From positions 20,466 to 28,715 of the forward strand of contig DCHA01000017.1 of the NCBI GenBank assembly GCA_002315535.1: a stretch of DNA of 8,250 nucleotides, read 5' to 3'. The stretch's first letter is position 1. The number at the start of each line of letters is the position of its first letter. The notes beneath the pieces are model-generated. The model was given only the letters and a program-made list of their open reading frames with translations, was not told the origin of the DNA and did no database searches. Of this stretch, positions 1 to 6,626 are shown in pieces. This stretch comes from Firmicutes bacterium UBA1764. Its GTDB lineage: Bacteria; Bacillota; Clostridia; Peptostreptococcales; Anaerovoracaceae. A program made the position numbers and the translations under genes.

Positions 1-2200
1 CGGACAAGCCGCAAAGCTCTGCCCCGCTTTCTTTTACCGCTTTTAGGACTTGCTCCTTTGAGACATCCTTTCCCAGATCTATTACGTCAAAGCCGTAATT
101 TGAAAGAATCAGCTTTACAATATTCTTTCCTATATCGTGAATATCCCCTTTTACGGTTGCTATTACGAATTTTTCAGATTTTGCAATTCCTGTGTCTGAG
201 CCGGATCCTGAAATCCCGCGTGATTTAATCTCCGAAAATGCGGCCTGAGCGGCTTCGGCACTAAGCAGCAGCTGTGGCAAATACAGTCGCTTTTCCTCGT
301 ATGCCTTGCCCACGAAATCAAGCGCCGGGATAATTTCACTGTTGATGATGTCAAGCGCATCTCTTGATTCTAAGAGAGATTTTGTTATATTCCCCGCCAG
401 AGCCTTAAGGCCCTTTATTAGCGCGTTCTTTAAATCGGTATCGCTGCCAGCCTCTTTTATTTCGGCCTTTGGCACATCATTGCCCTCGCCATCCATATAG
501 TTTATATATTTTTCAAAGCCCTTGTCATATCCATGAAGCGCAAGGAAGCTGTAATAGCTTGACATCATATCCTTTGACAAAGGATTTACTATGCCGGCGG
601 AAAGACCATGCTCCAGAGCCTGAGAGAAGAATGCAGCATTAAGTCTTTGCCTTCCGGGAAGACCAAATGAAATATTGGACACTCCGAGAATGGTGTTACA
701 GCCAAGTCTATTCTTAATCAGATCCATAGTCTTAATGATTTCTATAGCAGAGCCTTCCTTTGCGGATACAGGCATAGTCAGTGCATCAAAAATCAGATCC
801 TTCTTTTTTATTCCAAGTTCAGCGGCCTTTTTGACTATCCGTTCAGCAATAGCAAAGCGACCCTCTGCTTTTTCATGGATGCCTGATTCATCAAGGCAAA
901 GGCAAACCAATACCCCACCGTATTTTGCTGCGATAGGAAGAACTGTATTTAGACTTTCGTCTTTACCGTTAACCGAATTAATCAAAGGCTTGCCATTATA
1001 TATTCTGACAGCGGCTTCAAGTGCGGCCGCATCTGAGCTGTCGATCGAAAGAGGGCAAGCGCTTACAGCCTGCATTTCGAATACTGATTTCTTTAGATTT
1101 GCCGGCTCATCAGTTCCCGGAACGCCCATGTTGACATCGAGTATATGCGCTCCGGCATCCTCCTGCTCAAGGCCGAGCTTTAATATATAGTCAATGTTTT
1201 GATTCTGTATCGCCTCTTTTAATTCCTTGTTCCCGCTTGGATTAATTCGCTCGCCGACAATTACAGGTGCGCCGTCCAAAGAAGAGGAAATTTCAACACA
1301 TGCCGCATACGAGCTGACAAGACTTATGTTTTTTTCTTTAGAAATATTTGCCGGAGCAGCCTTTAGCTTTTCTGCTAATAGCTTTATATGCTCAGGCCCT
1401 GTTCCGCAGCAGCCACCGAATATGCTTACACCAAAATCTGCCATAGATGCGGTAATATCCGCAAATTCATCAGGGCTGATATCATAAAAGGTCTTGCCGT
1501 CCTTAACTGACGGAAGGCCTGCATTTGGCTGAACAAAGACAGGAACGCTTGCGTACTTAGCAAGCTCATTTACAACACTTTTAAGCTGCGCAGGGCCAAG
1601 CGAGCAGTTCGCACCGATGGCGTCTGCGCCAAGGCCTTCGAGCATTGCTACCATAGCCTTTGGGCCAGCTCCTGTCAGCAGCTTTCCGTCCGAACCATAT
1701 GCATTGCTAACAATGACAGGAAGATCCGTACTTTCCTTTACAGCAAGAAGAGCCGCCTTTGTTTCATAGCTGTCAGCCATAGTTTCGATAATAACGAGGT
1801 CATAGCCAAGAGTCTCTGCAAGCACTGCCTGCTCCTTGAAAATGCTGACCGCATCTTCAAAATCAAGATCTCCCCAGGGCTTAAGCATGCGGCCGCAAGG
1901 ACCCATGTCGTATGCGACGAGTTTTGCACCGGCAGCTCTTGCATTCTTCAGCGCCGCAAAGGCAATTGCCTTCATTTCTTCGGAGCTGTATTTTAAGCTG
2001 TTCAGCCCAAAGGTATTCGCGGTAATAATATCAGAGCCCGCGCTGATGTACATCGAATGAATTTCTGCAATCACATCGCTATGGCTGATGTTCCATCTTT
2101 CGGGAAGCTCTCCCGGGGCAAGCCCTCTTTCCTGAAGAAGACTACCCATGCCACCGTCAAGTATTACTCTTTTTGTTTTAATTAAATCTCTTACATCCAT
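1..2200 (-). CDS. metH: Cobalamin-dependent methionine synthase, C-terminus cut by the window edge
   Basis: An uninterrupted minus-strand reading frame of 733 codons starts at ATG 2198-2200 and runs off the left edge. The product should transfer the methyl group of 5-methyl-THF to homocysteine through cobalamin in the cytoplasm. Visible domains: homocysteine-binding barrel (about 1-285) with zinc ligands C199 (in NCSLGP) and C264/C265 (GGCCGTGPEH); pterin-binding barrel (about 312-560) with GERINPSG 316-323, DVNMG 355-359, SIDSS 385-389 and LGVSNISFGLPGR 505-517; helical cap (about 590-660); and the start of the B12 Rossmann domain with DIHDIGKN 686-693, where H688 is the expected lower cobalt ligand. 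Only the end of the B12 domain should be missing if, as in many clostridia, the protein lacks a fused reactivation domain, which here is the gene just upstream. No Shine-Dalgarno is visible; the start lies two bases after the preceding stop, suggesting coupled translation. Confidence 0.96.
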   Translation of the reverse strand, partial: MDVRDLIKTKRVILDGGMGSLLQERGLAPGELPERWNISHSDVIAEIHSMYISAGSDIITANTFGLNSLKYSSEEMKAIAFAALKNARAAGAKLVAYDMGPCGRMLKPWGDLDFEDAVSIFKEQAVLAETLGYDLVIIETMADSYETKAALLAVKESTDLPVIVSNAYGSDGKLLTGAGPKAMVAMLEGLGADAIGANCSLGPAQLKSVVNELAKYASVPVFVQPNAGLPSVKDGKTFYDISPDEFADITASMADFGVSIFGGCCGTGPEHIKLLAEKLKAAPANISKEKNISLVSSYAACVEISSSLDGAPVIVGERINPSGNKELKEAIQNQNIDYILKLGLEQEDAGAHILDVNMGVPGTDEPANLKKSVFEMQAVSACPLSIDSSDAAALEAAVRIYNGKPLINSVNGKDESLNTVLPIAAKYGGVLVCLCLDESGIHEKAEGRFAIAERIVKKAAELGIKKKDLIFDALTMPVSAKEGSAIEIIKTMDLIKNRLGCNTILGVSNISFGLPGRQRLNAAFFSQALEHGLSAGIVNPLSKDMMSSYYSFLALHGYDKGFEKYINYMDGEGNDVPKAEIKEAGSDTDLKNALIKGLKALAGNITKSLLESRDALDIINSEIIPALDFVGKAYEEKRLYLPQLLLSAEAAQAAFSEIKSRGISGSGSDTGIAKSEKFVIATVKGDIHDIGKNIVKLILSNYGFDVIDLGKDVSKEQVLKAVKESGAELCGLS

Positions 2201-2202
2201 GA

Positions 2203-2781
2203 TTATTTCTGTGGTATCGCGATTATTGCTGTAACCGTCTTTGAAGGGTTTATTAACAGGTTTGCTCCGAGGCTGATTCCTATTTTTTTATTACAATCAA
2301 GTATATTGAACATCAGCCTTTGGCTTGCCAAGTCAAGTCCGCCGTAGCCGGGACTAAAGCGGGGCTTTGCTCCGGGATATTCAATACTAATTTCTTTGCA
2401 AAACACATTACAAAGCTCCTCGACCTGCTGAGCGCCAATTGCATTTATCAGGTGAGCCTTGGTAACAGAAAGGCTTTGATAGCGCGCAATCAGAACGTCA
2501 ATGCCATAGCCTATGCTTGCCGCGAATAGCACAGCCTTCTTACATGCATCAATATAGCCAAGAAAGGCAGAGCCCTCACAAGCAAAAGCGCAAAGCTGCT
2601 TAATTGCATTTTCATCAATTACGCTATAACAAATCTGAGGCTTAATAATCGCTAAGGCCTCAGATTCACATTCGCAAAGAACGCTTGTTATTTCTTCTGA
2701 TGCCTTGGGGCTTCCCGCATAGCGAAGCACCTCGCCGGCATCGAAATTAAGTTTTTCATATTGCTTTACAATTGAAATCAT
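2203..2781 (-). CDS. Stand-alone methionine synthase reactivation-domain protein
   Basis: This 192-residue protein resembles the AdoMet-binding activation domain that forms the C-terminus of E. coli MetH. The diagnostic stretch is KPRFSPGYGGLDL at 139-151, matching the RxxPGY signature that contacts AdoMet (R141, Y146), followed by KIGISLGANLLINPSKTVTA at 166-185, the conserved end of the family. Expected role: bind AdoMet and help reductively remethylate cob(II)alamin on MetH after accidental oxidation. Its place between metF and a metH lacking this domain supports that. It is shorter than the roughly 330-residue E. coli domain but close to the stand-alone Thermotoga protein TM0269 as I recall it. 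It has nine cysteines, including C36/C38, C64/C68 and C124/C128. The ATG at 2779-2781 overlaps the metF stop by one base (TAATG). No good ribosome-binding site is visible, so re-initiation after metF is likely. Confidence 0.87.
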   Translation of the reverse strand: MISIVKQYEKLNFDAGEVLRYAGSPKASEEITSVLCECESEALAIIKPQICYSVIDENAIKQLCAFACEGSAFLGYIDACKKAVLFAASIGYGIDVLIARYQSLSVTKAHLINAIGAQQVEELCNVFCKEISIEYPGAKPRFSPGYGGLDLASQRLMFNILDCNKKIGISLGANLLINPSKTVTAIIAIPQK

Positions 2782-3656
2782 TATTCAAGCATGAATGACA
2801 AATTGTCTTTTATTTTTTCTGCAACCTCAGGCTTGTTCATGGTATAGACATGGACATTCTTTATACCATTTGCAAAGAGGTCAATAATCTGATCTGTAGC
2901 ATAGGCGATTCCAGCCTGCTGCATTGCCTTTGGATTATCACCGAAGTGATCTACGAGGTTAATGAAGCGCTGCGGGAAGAAGGCTCCGGAAAGATACTTT
3001 GCTCTTTCAATCTGCTTTGCATTTGTAATTGGCATGATTCCCGGAAAGACCGGAACATCAATCCCTGCCTCACGAAGTTTGTACATGAAGTTGAAAAAGA
3101 GATTGTTATCAAAGACCATCTGTGTAGTCAGAAAATCCAAACCGGCATCAACCTTTTCTTTGAGGTGAATAAGGTCTTCCTTTTGATTATTACTCTCGGG
3201 ATGGCACTCAGGATAACACGCACCGCCAAGGCAGAAATCATAGCCCTTGCTTTTTATTTCTCTGATAAGCTCAACAGCGTAGTGATAGTCAAGATTATCA
3301 AGGCTTTGACCCTTCATGTCCTCGGGGATATCGCCTCTAAGCGCCATAACGTTTTCTATACCCGCAGCCTTCAGCTTTTCGAGCTGACTGCTGACAATGC
3401 TCTTTGTTGAGCTGATGCAGGTGAAATGCGCCATTGCAGGAACTCCGCAATTATTCTGAATGTCTGATGCAAGCTTTACTGTATACTCGCTTGTGCCGCC
3501 GCCTGCGCCGTATGTTACGCTGACGAAAGCCGGATTAAGCGCTGCAACATCTAAGGCCGCCTTTCTGATTGACTCGTAATTTGCATCCGACTTTGGAGGA
3601 AAAACCTCAAAGCTGATTGTAGCCTTATTCTTCTTTATTAATTCTGTAATCTTCAT
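2781..3656 (-). CDS. metF: 5,10-methylenetetrahydrofolate reductase
   Basis: The 291-residue protein is a full-length flavin-dependent MTHFR that reduces 5,10-methylene-THF to 5-methyl-THF, the methyl donor for MetH. Family motifs are all present: SFEVFPPK 15-22 with the catalytic Glu E17 (E28 in E. coli), VSVTYGAGGGT 45-55, ALRGDIP 105-111 with D109 (D120 in E. coli), GGACYPECHPES 144-155, TTQMVFDN 177-184, PVFPGIMPI 202-210 and the C-terminal HVYTMNKPE 269-277. Length matches the single-subunit E. coli type, and no MetV-like zinc partner gene is next to it, so a methionine-synthesis role fits better than an acetogenesis role. It is the first gene of the metF-reactivase-metH operon. The ribosome-binding site is weak (AGAGAA a few bases before ATG), and no promoter is evident in the 63 bases to the upstream gene. 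Confidence 0.96.
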   Translation of the reverse strand: MKITELIKKNKATISFEVFPPKSDANYESIRKAALDVAALNPAFVSVTYGAGGGTSEYTVKLASDIQNNCGVPAMAHFTCISSTKSIVSSQLEKLKAAGIENVMALRGDIPEDMKGQSLDNLDYHYAVELIREIKSKGYDFCLGGACYPECHPESNNQKEDLIHLKEKVDAGLDFLTTQMVFDNNLFFNFMYKLREAGIDVPVFPGIMPITNAKQIERAKYLSGAFFPQRFINLVDHFGDNPKAMQQAGIAYATDQIIDLFANGIKNVHVYTMNKPEVAEKIKDNLSFMLE

Positions 3657-3676
3657 CTTATTCTCTAAATATATTT

Positions 3677-3705
3677 TGACTCGTGAAACAACTTATTACT
3701 CGTTA
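3677..3705. repeat. Pair of direct 10-base repeats upstream of metF
   Basis: On the plus strand TGACTCGTGA (3677-3686) and TTACTCGTTA (3696-3705) match at 8 of 10 positions and share the core ACTCGT, with starts 19 bases apart (about two helical turns). They lie in the only gap before metF, 20-50 bases from its start. They could be an operator for a dimeric regulator; chance is also quite possible in so short a region. No SAM (S-box) or cobalamin riboswitch fits in this gap. Confidence 0.25.
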
Positions 3706-3719
3706 ATATGCAGCCCCGC

Positions 3720-6485
3720 CTATTTCATCTCAGCCTCTGTAACCAGAGTTGCAGAAGCATAGGCAAGAACAGGTCTTCCAAGCTCGTCAAACTCTGTTGT
3801 ATATCTGACATGGAAAGGCACGCGGCCTACTGTCAGTGGGATTACGGCCTCAAGCGATGGGACTCCGGCCTCGAGCTGCTTAAACCAATCGCGGTACATA
3901 TCCGCATAATCAGGCGGTATAATGCCCTGCTCAATTGCAGGCTCAGGATAATTGGTAACAAGAGGAGGCAGACCTAAATCTCTCATGCATCTGAAGCAAG
4001 GACGCATCTCCTTTGTCCTGATATTGTATTCCCAATAATAAATGTTTGCCTGCTCAATTACATTTCTAAAGCTAGTCTCATAAGCCTGTCCATCTTCAAG
4101 ACGTCTCTTTTCGCTTGTGATGTTTCTGATCATCGCATAGAAAATATATTCGTCAGGGCTCTTGCCGATAAGAATAATATTTGTCCTGATATAAAGCTTT
4201 TCGTCCCCGCAGCATCCGGAGCGAATTATTCTCCAGGCTTCAAACTCCTGCTCTTCTTCTGTACTGATAGCCCTGTCAATTGCCGCCCTTACAACTTCAA
4301 GTGACTCCGGAGCAAATGTATCAAACAGACTTGAATTAATCAAATCCGTTTCGGATAGATTCATACCGAGCTCTTTAAGATACTTGTTGTTAAGCTTTAG
4401 TATTTCAAGATCATCATTCTGTCTGTAGCTGATAATACATGCAGGTCCGACAAAGCTGTTAAAGATAAGAGTCTCCAGTGAATTCTCTGACCAGAAGTTT
4501 ACCGACTCAATCTTTTCCTTCATATTGAGAGCGGTAACAGTAAGTCCGATATCAGAAGAACTGAGAATAGCGCTAAACTCCTCCTCAGGCATTGGCTTTG
4601 CGAACAGGTAGCCCTGAGTGTATTCACAGCCTATGCTCTTGATAAAGTCAAGCTGTGTCTGGGTTTCAACGCCTTCGGAAATAACCGGCATACTAAGCCA
4701 CTTTGCCATACGTACGATAGAGCTTAGTATTGTGCCACCCTTTCCTGACATATCATCGGAAAGGAAGGACATATCAAGCTTTAAAACATCATAATCAATA
4801 TCTTTAAGGATATTTAATGAAGAATAACCTGCACCAAAATCGTCCAGCTCAATTACATACCCATATCTGTGGAAGGCGTCAACAACAGCCTTTGCCGCCT
4901 GCTTTCCCTGAGATGCGACAGACTCAGTTATTTCAATACGAATGTGCTCAACAGGGACATTATATTCAACACGAATAGACTCAAGACTATCAATAAAGTC
5001 CTCCTGAGCAAAATCATCCCATGAAAGATTTACAGAAACCGGAACCATGTGGCTCTTCTCGTCAAGGCATTTTCTCTGGAAAATACAAACCTGTCTAAAC
5101 ATGTATAAATCCAGCTTTGAAATAAGATGCAGCTTCTCCATCAAAGGAATAAAGTATCCCGGAGAAATCATTCCGCGCGTCTTATGTACCCATCTGCATA
5201 AGGCTTCGGCACCAACAAGCATGCCCGTGTAATTATTGTACTGAGGCTGATAATAGGCAACGAATTCTTTCTGATCAAAGGCCTTTATTAAATCCCTGTA
5301 TTCATCATCGCTTGGGCTCTCGAGAGCCAAGGCATCTTCAAGAGAATCCCCACACTGAACATTATTTTGGAAATAATACTCTCGCTTATTTTCATACATT
5401 GCGCTTTCAGCCTGTGCAACAAGCTCTTCGACCTCAGAGCCTTTACCGTAGGAGCAGCCTACTGCAGCAATGTTATTATTATCTTTAACGGACTTTTTTA
5501 ATTCTTCTGTTTTTCTGTTAAAAATGTTGCGATTCATTTTCGACACCACAACAAATTCATCACCGCTGATTCTGAAAATATCCTTGAGATCGAAAACAGA
5601 TGATAATATTTCGGCAAAATGAACAAGCAATAAATCTCCCTCCGAATGCCCATAATTATCATTCGTATACTTTAGGCCGTTTACATCACAAAACACAACG
5701 CCAATAGTAAGCTGAGGATCAAGCTTTGAAAGGCAATTGTAATATGAACGACGATTATTCAGTTGAGTAAGCAGATCTGTAGAAGATATTTCCTCGAGTA
5801 ATGATTGACGAATACGGTACTCATCAATTACCTTTGATTGAAGCATCGTGTATACCAAAAGAAGAGATAATGTTACTGATATACCCGTGAAGCCGTATAA
5901 GCCTGTAATGATTTCACAAATAATGCCGACAATAGGAAAAACCAAATATAACAAAACGCCGGCAAATTGCTGCTTGTTAAAATATGATCTGTTCCTATGA
6001 ACAACAATAATAAGAATAATCATAACAGCAAGAGCCATTAAATAAGGAATGGCTATCAAACTCTGAGCCTGATAATATCCATTCTCATCGATAAGGAACA
6101 TCTTCCCCGTTATCGACAAAATGATTATCAGTATTATTCTTATATATGTAAAGAATACTCCGGGGTTCAATACCCATTTCCACTTTTGATGGATATTACG
6201 AGTAAATACTGAAAGATATGCGCTAAAAGCAATGATCATCCCGTCAATCCAAAGGAAATCAAGGACATTTAATATATAGGAAAGCGCCGTAAAGCCTGGC
6301 GTTCCCTCAAGCATCTCACAAAATAAATCGGTCACAAGAAAACCAAGCACCATATGCGTTAATAATGAAAACCTGCGAGTGATTCTATTATTCTTGGTCT
6401 TCTGCAGTATAATGCTGATCAGTAATACGATAATGACACTAATACAAATTAAATTGTCGAAACTGCTATACATTTTTCTATCCAT
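3720..6485 (-). CDS. Membrane GGDEF-EAL protein with C-terminal PAS-like tail (c-di-GMP turnover)
   Basis: This 921-residue protein should control cyclic di-GMP. The first 215 residues hold about seven hydrophobic segments (roughly 11-28, 43-60, 66-90, 108-127, 143-163, 173-194, 199-215), an unassigned membrane sensor. The GGDEF domain (about 233-370) has DLLTQLNNRR 237-246, FCDVNGLKYTNDNYGH 265-280 and SGDEF 307-311 in place of GGDEF; the RxxD inhibitory site is absent (F298 where Arg is expected). The EAL domain (about 393-645) looks catalytically complete: EAL 427-429, N486, E518 in EITES, DDFG 548-551, K569, EGVE 604-607 and QGY 624-626. Residues about 670-795 look like a PAS domain and 802-921 like a second, divergent one. 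Phosphodiesterase activity is therefore well supported; cyclase activity is uncertain. M1 is taken as start, but M5 (ATG at 6471-6473) has a better-spaced GGA upstream. It is divergent from nadK and upstream of metF without a visible terminator. Confidence 0.93.
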   Translation of the reverse strand: MDRKMYSSFDNLICISVIIVLLISIILQKTKNNRITRRFSLLTHMVLGFLVTDLFCEMLEGTPGFTALSYILNVLDFLWIDGMIIAFSAYLSVFTRNIHQKWKWVLNPGVFFTYIRIILIIILSITGKMFLIDENGYYQAQSLIAIPYLMALAVMIILIIVVHRNRSYFNKQQFAGVLLYLVFPIVGIICEIITGLYGFTGISVTLSLLLVYTMLQSKVIDEYRIRQSLLEEISSTDLLTQLNNRRSYYNCLSKLDPQLTIGVVFCDVNGLKYTNDNYGHSEGDLLLVHFAEILSSVFDLKDIFRISGDEFVVVSKMNRNIFNRKTEELKKSVKDNNNIAAVGCSYGKGSEVEELVAQAESAMYENKREYYFQNNVQCGDSLEDALALESPSDDEYRDLIKAFDQKEFVAYYQPQYNNYTGMLVGAEALCRWVHKTRGMISPGYFIPLMEKLHLISKLDLYMFRQVCIFQRKCLDEKSHMVPVSVNLSWDDFAQEDFIDSLESIRVEYNVPVEHIRIEITESVASQGKQAAKAVVDAFHRYGYVIELDDFGAGYSSLNILKDIDYDVLKLDMSFLSDDMSGKGGTILSSIVRMAKWLSMPVISEGVETQTQLDFIKSIGCEYTQGYLFAKPMPEEEFSAILSSSDIGLTVTALNMKEKIESVNFWSENSLETLIFNSFVGPACIISYRQNDDLEILKLNNKYLKELGMNLSETDLINSSLFDTFAPESLEVVRAAIDRAISTEEEQEFEAWRIIRSGCCGDEKLYIRTNIILIGKSPDEYIFYAMIRNITSEKRRLEDGQAYETSFRNVIEQANIYYWEYNIRTKEMRPCFRCMRDLGLPPLVTNYPEPAIEQGIIPPDYADMYRDWFKQLEAGVPSLEAVIPLTVGRVPFHVRYTTEFDELGRPVLAYASATLVTEAEMK

Positions 6486-6518
6486 TCTTTTTAGTATAAC
6501 GCTTTAATGTATTAGTAT

Positions 6519-6527
6519 ATTATAACA
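6519..6527 (-). promoter_or_regulatory. Extended -10 promoter for the GGDEF-EAL gene
   Basis: Read on the minus strand, the bases are TGTTATAAT, a perfect TGn extension plus a consensus TATAAT (6519-6524). No good -35 is found at 17 bases, which is usual for extended -10 promoters. The predicted transcript start near 6512 gives a leader of about 27 bases to the annotated ATG. A second hexamer, TATACT at 6493-6498, lies too close to the ATG to be preferred. Confidence 0.55.
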
Positions 6528-6547
6528 CATTTTACTTGAATAATTTG

Positions 6548-6556
6548 TGTGATAAT
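6548..6556 (+). promoter_or_regulatory. Extended -10 promoter for nadK
   Basis: TGTGATAAT has the TGn extension (6548-6549) and GATAAT (6551-6556), five of six matches to TATAAT. The -35 region at the usual distance (about 6528-6533) is not recognisable and would sit on the -10 of the opposing promoter. The predicted transcript start near 6563 leaves a leader of about 60 bases before nadK. Confidence 0.5.
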
Positions 6557-6587
6557 ACAATAGAATAATTCTCCGGGTTTTGATAGA

Positions 6588-6626
6588 ATGGATTATGACC
6601 ATACAGTTTTGAGGATTATAAAATGA
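6588..6626 (+). CDS. Possible 12-codon leader ORF overlapping the nadK start
   Basis: ATG at 6588-6590 opens a frame encoding MDYDHTVLRIIK. Its TGA (6624-6626) overlaps the nadK ATG (6623-6625) as ATGA, the classic arrangement for coupled translation. The nadK ribosome-binding site GAGG (6611-6614) lies inside this ORF. No strong Shine-Dalgarno precedes it; only GGG at 6575-6577, about ten bases upstream, is available. It would be on the mRNA if the predicted start near 6563 is right. The peptide resembles nothing I know, so its coding status is uncertain and chance is a real alternative. Confidence 0.25.
   Translation: MDYDHTVLRIIK

Larger units (their letters stand above)
6519..6556. repeat. 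Inverted repeat spanning the divergent promoters
   Basis: The left arm 6519-6529 (ATTATAACACA) and the right arm 6546-6556 (TGTGTGATAAT) are reverse complements at 10 of 11 positions, separated by 16 bases. Each arm contains one of the two extended -10 elements, so the symmetry is partly the promoters themselves. The outward TGTG extension beyond the minimal TGn is also shared. It may be a regulator-binding palindrome or simply two back-to-back promoters of the same class. Confidence 0.6.

Noticed and set aside
675..1190. A 171-codon open frame on the plus strand opposite metH
   Set aside because: It is the shadow of the pterin-binding domain of metH, whose motifs are clear on the minus strand.
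2850..3410. A 186-codon open frame on the plus strand opposite metF
   Set aside because: It is antisense to a fully motif-supported metF, has no ribosome-binding site and its translation shows no family resemblance. Codon bias of the real gene on the other strand explains the open frame.
3668..3673. TATATT on the minus strand as a metF -10 box
   Set aside because: The transcript would begin only a few bases before the ATG, and no -35 or TGn extension accompanies it.
6493..6498. TATACT on the minus strand as the promoter of the GGDEF-EAL gene
   Set aside because: It would start transcription at or next to the ATG, leaving no leader. The extended -10 at 6519-6527 fits better.
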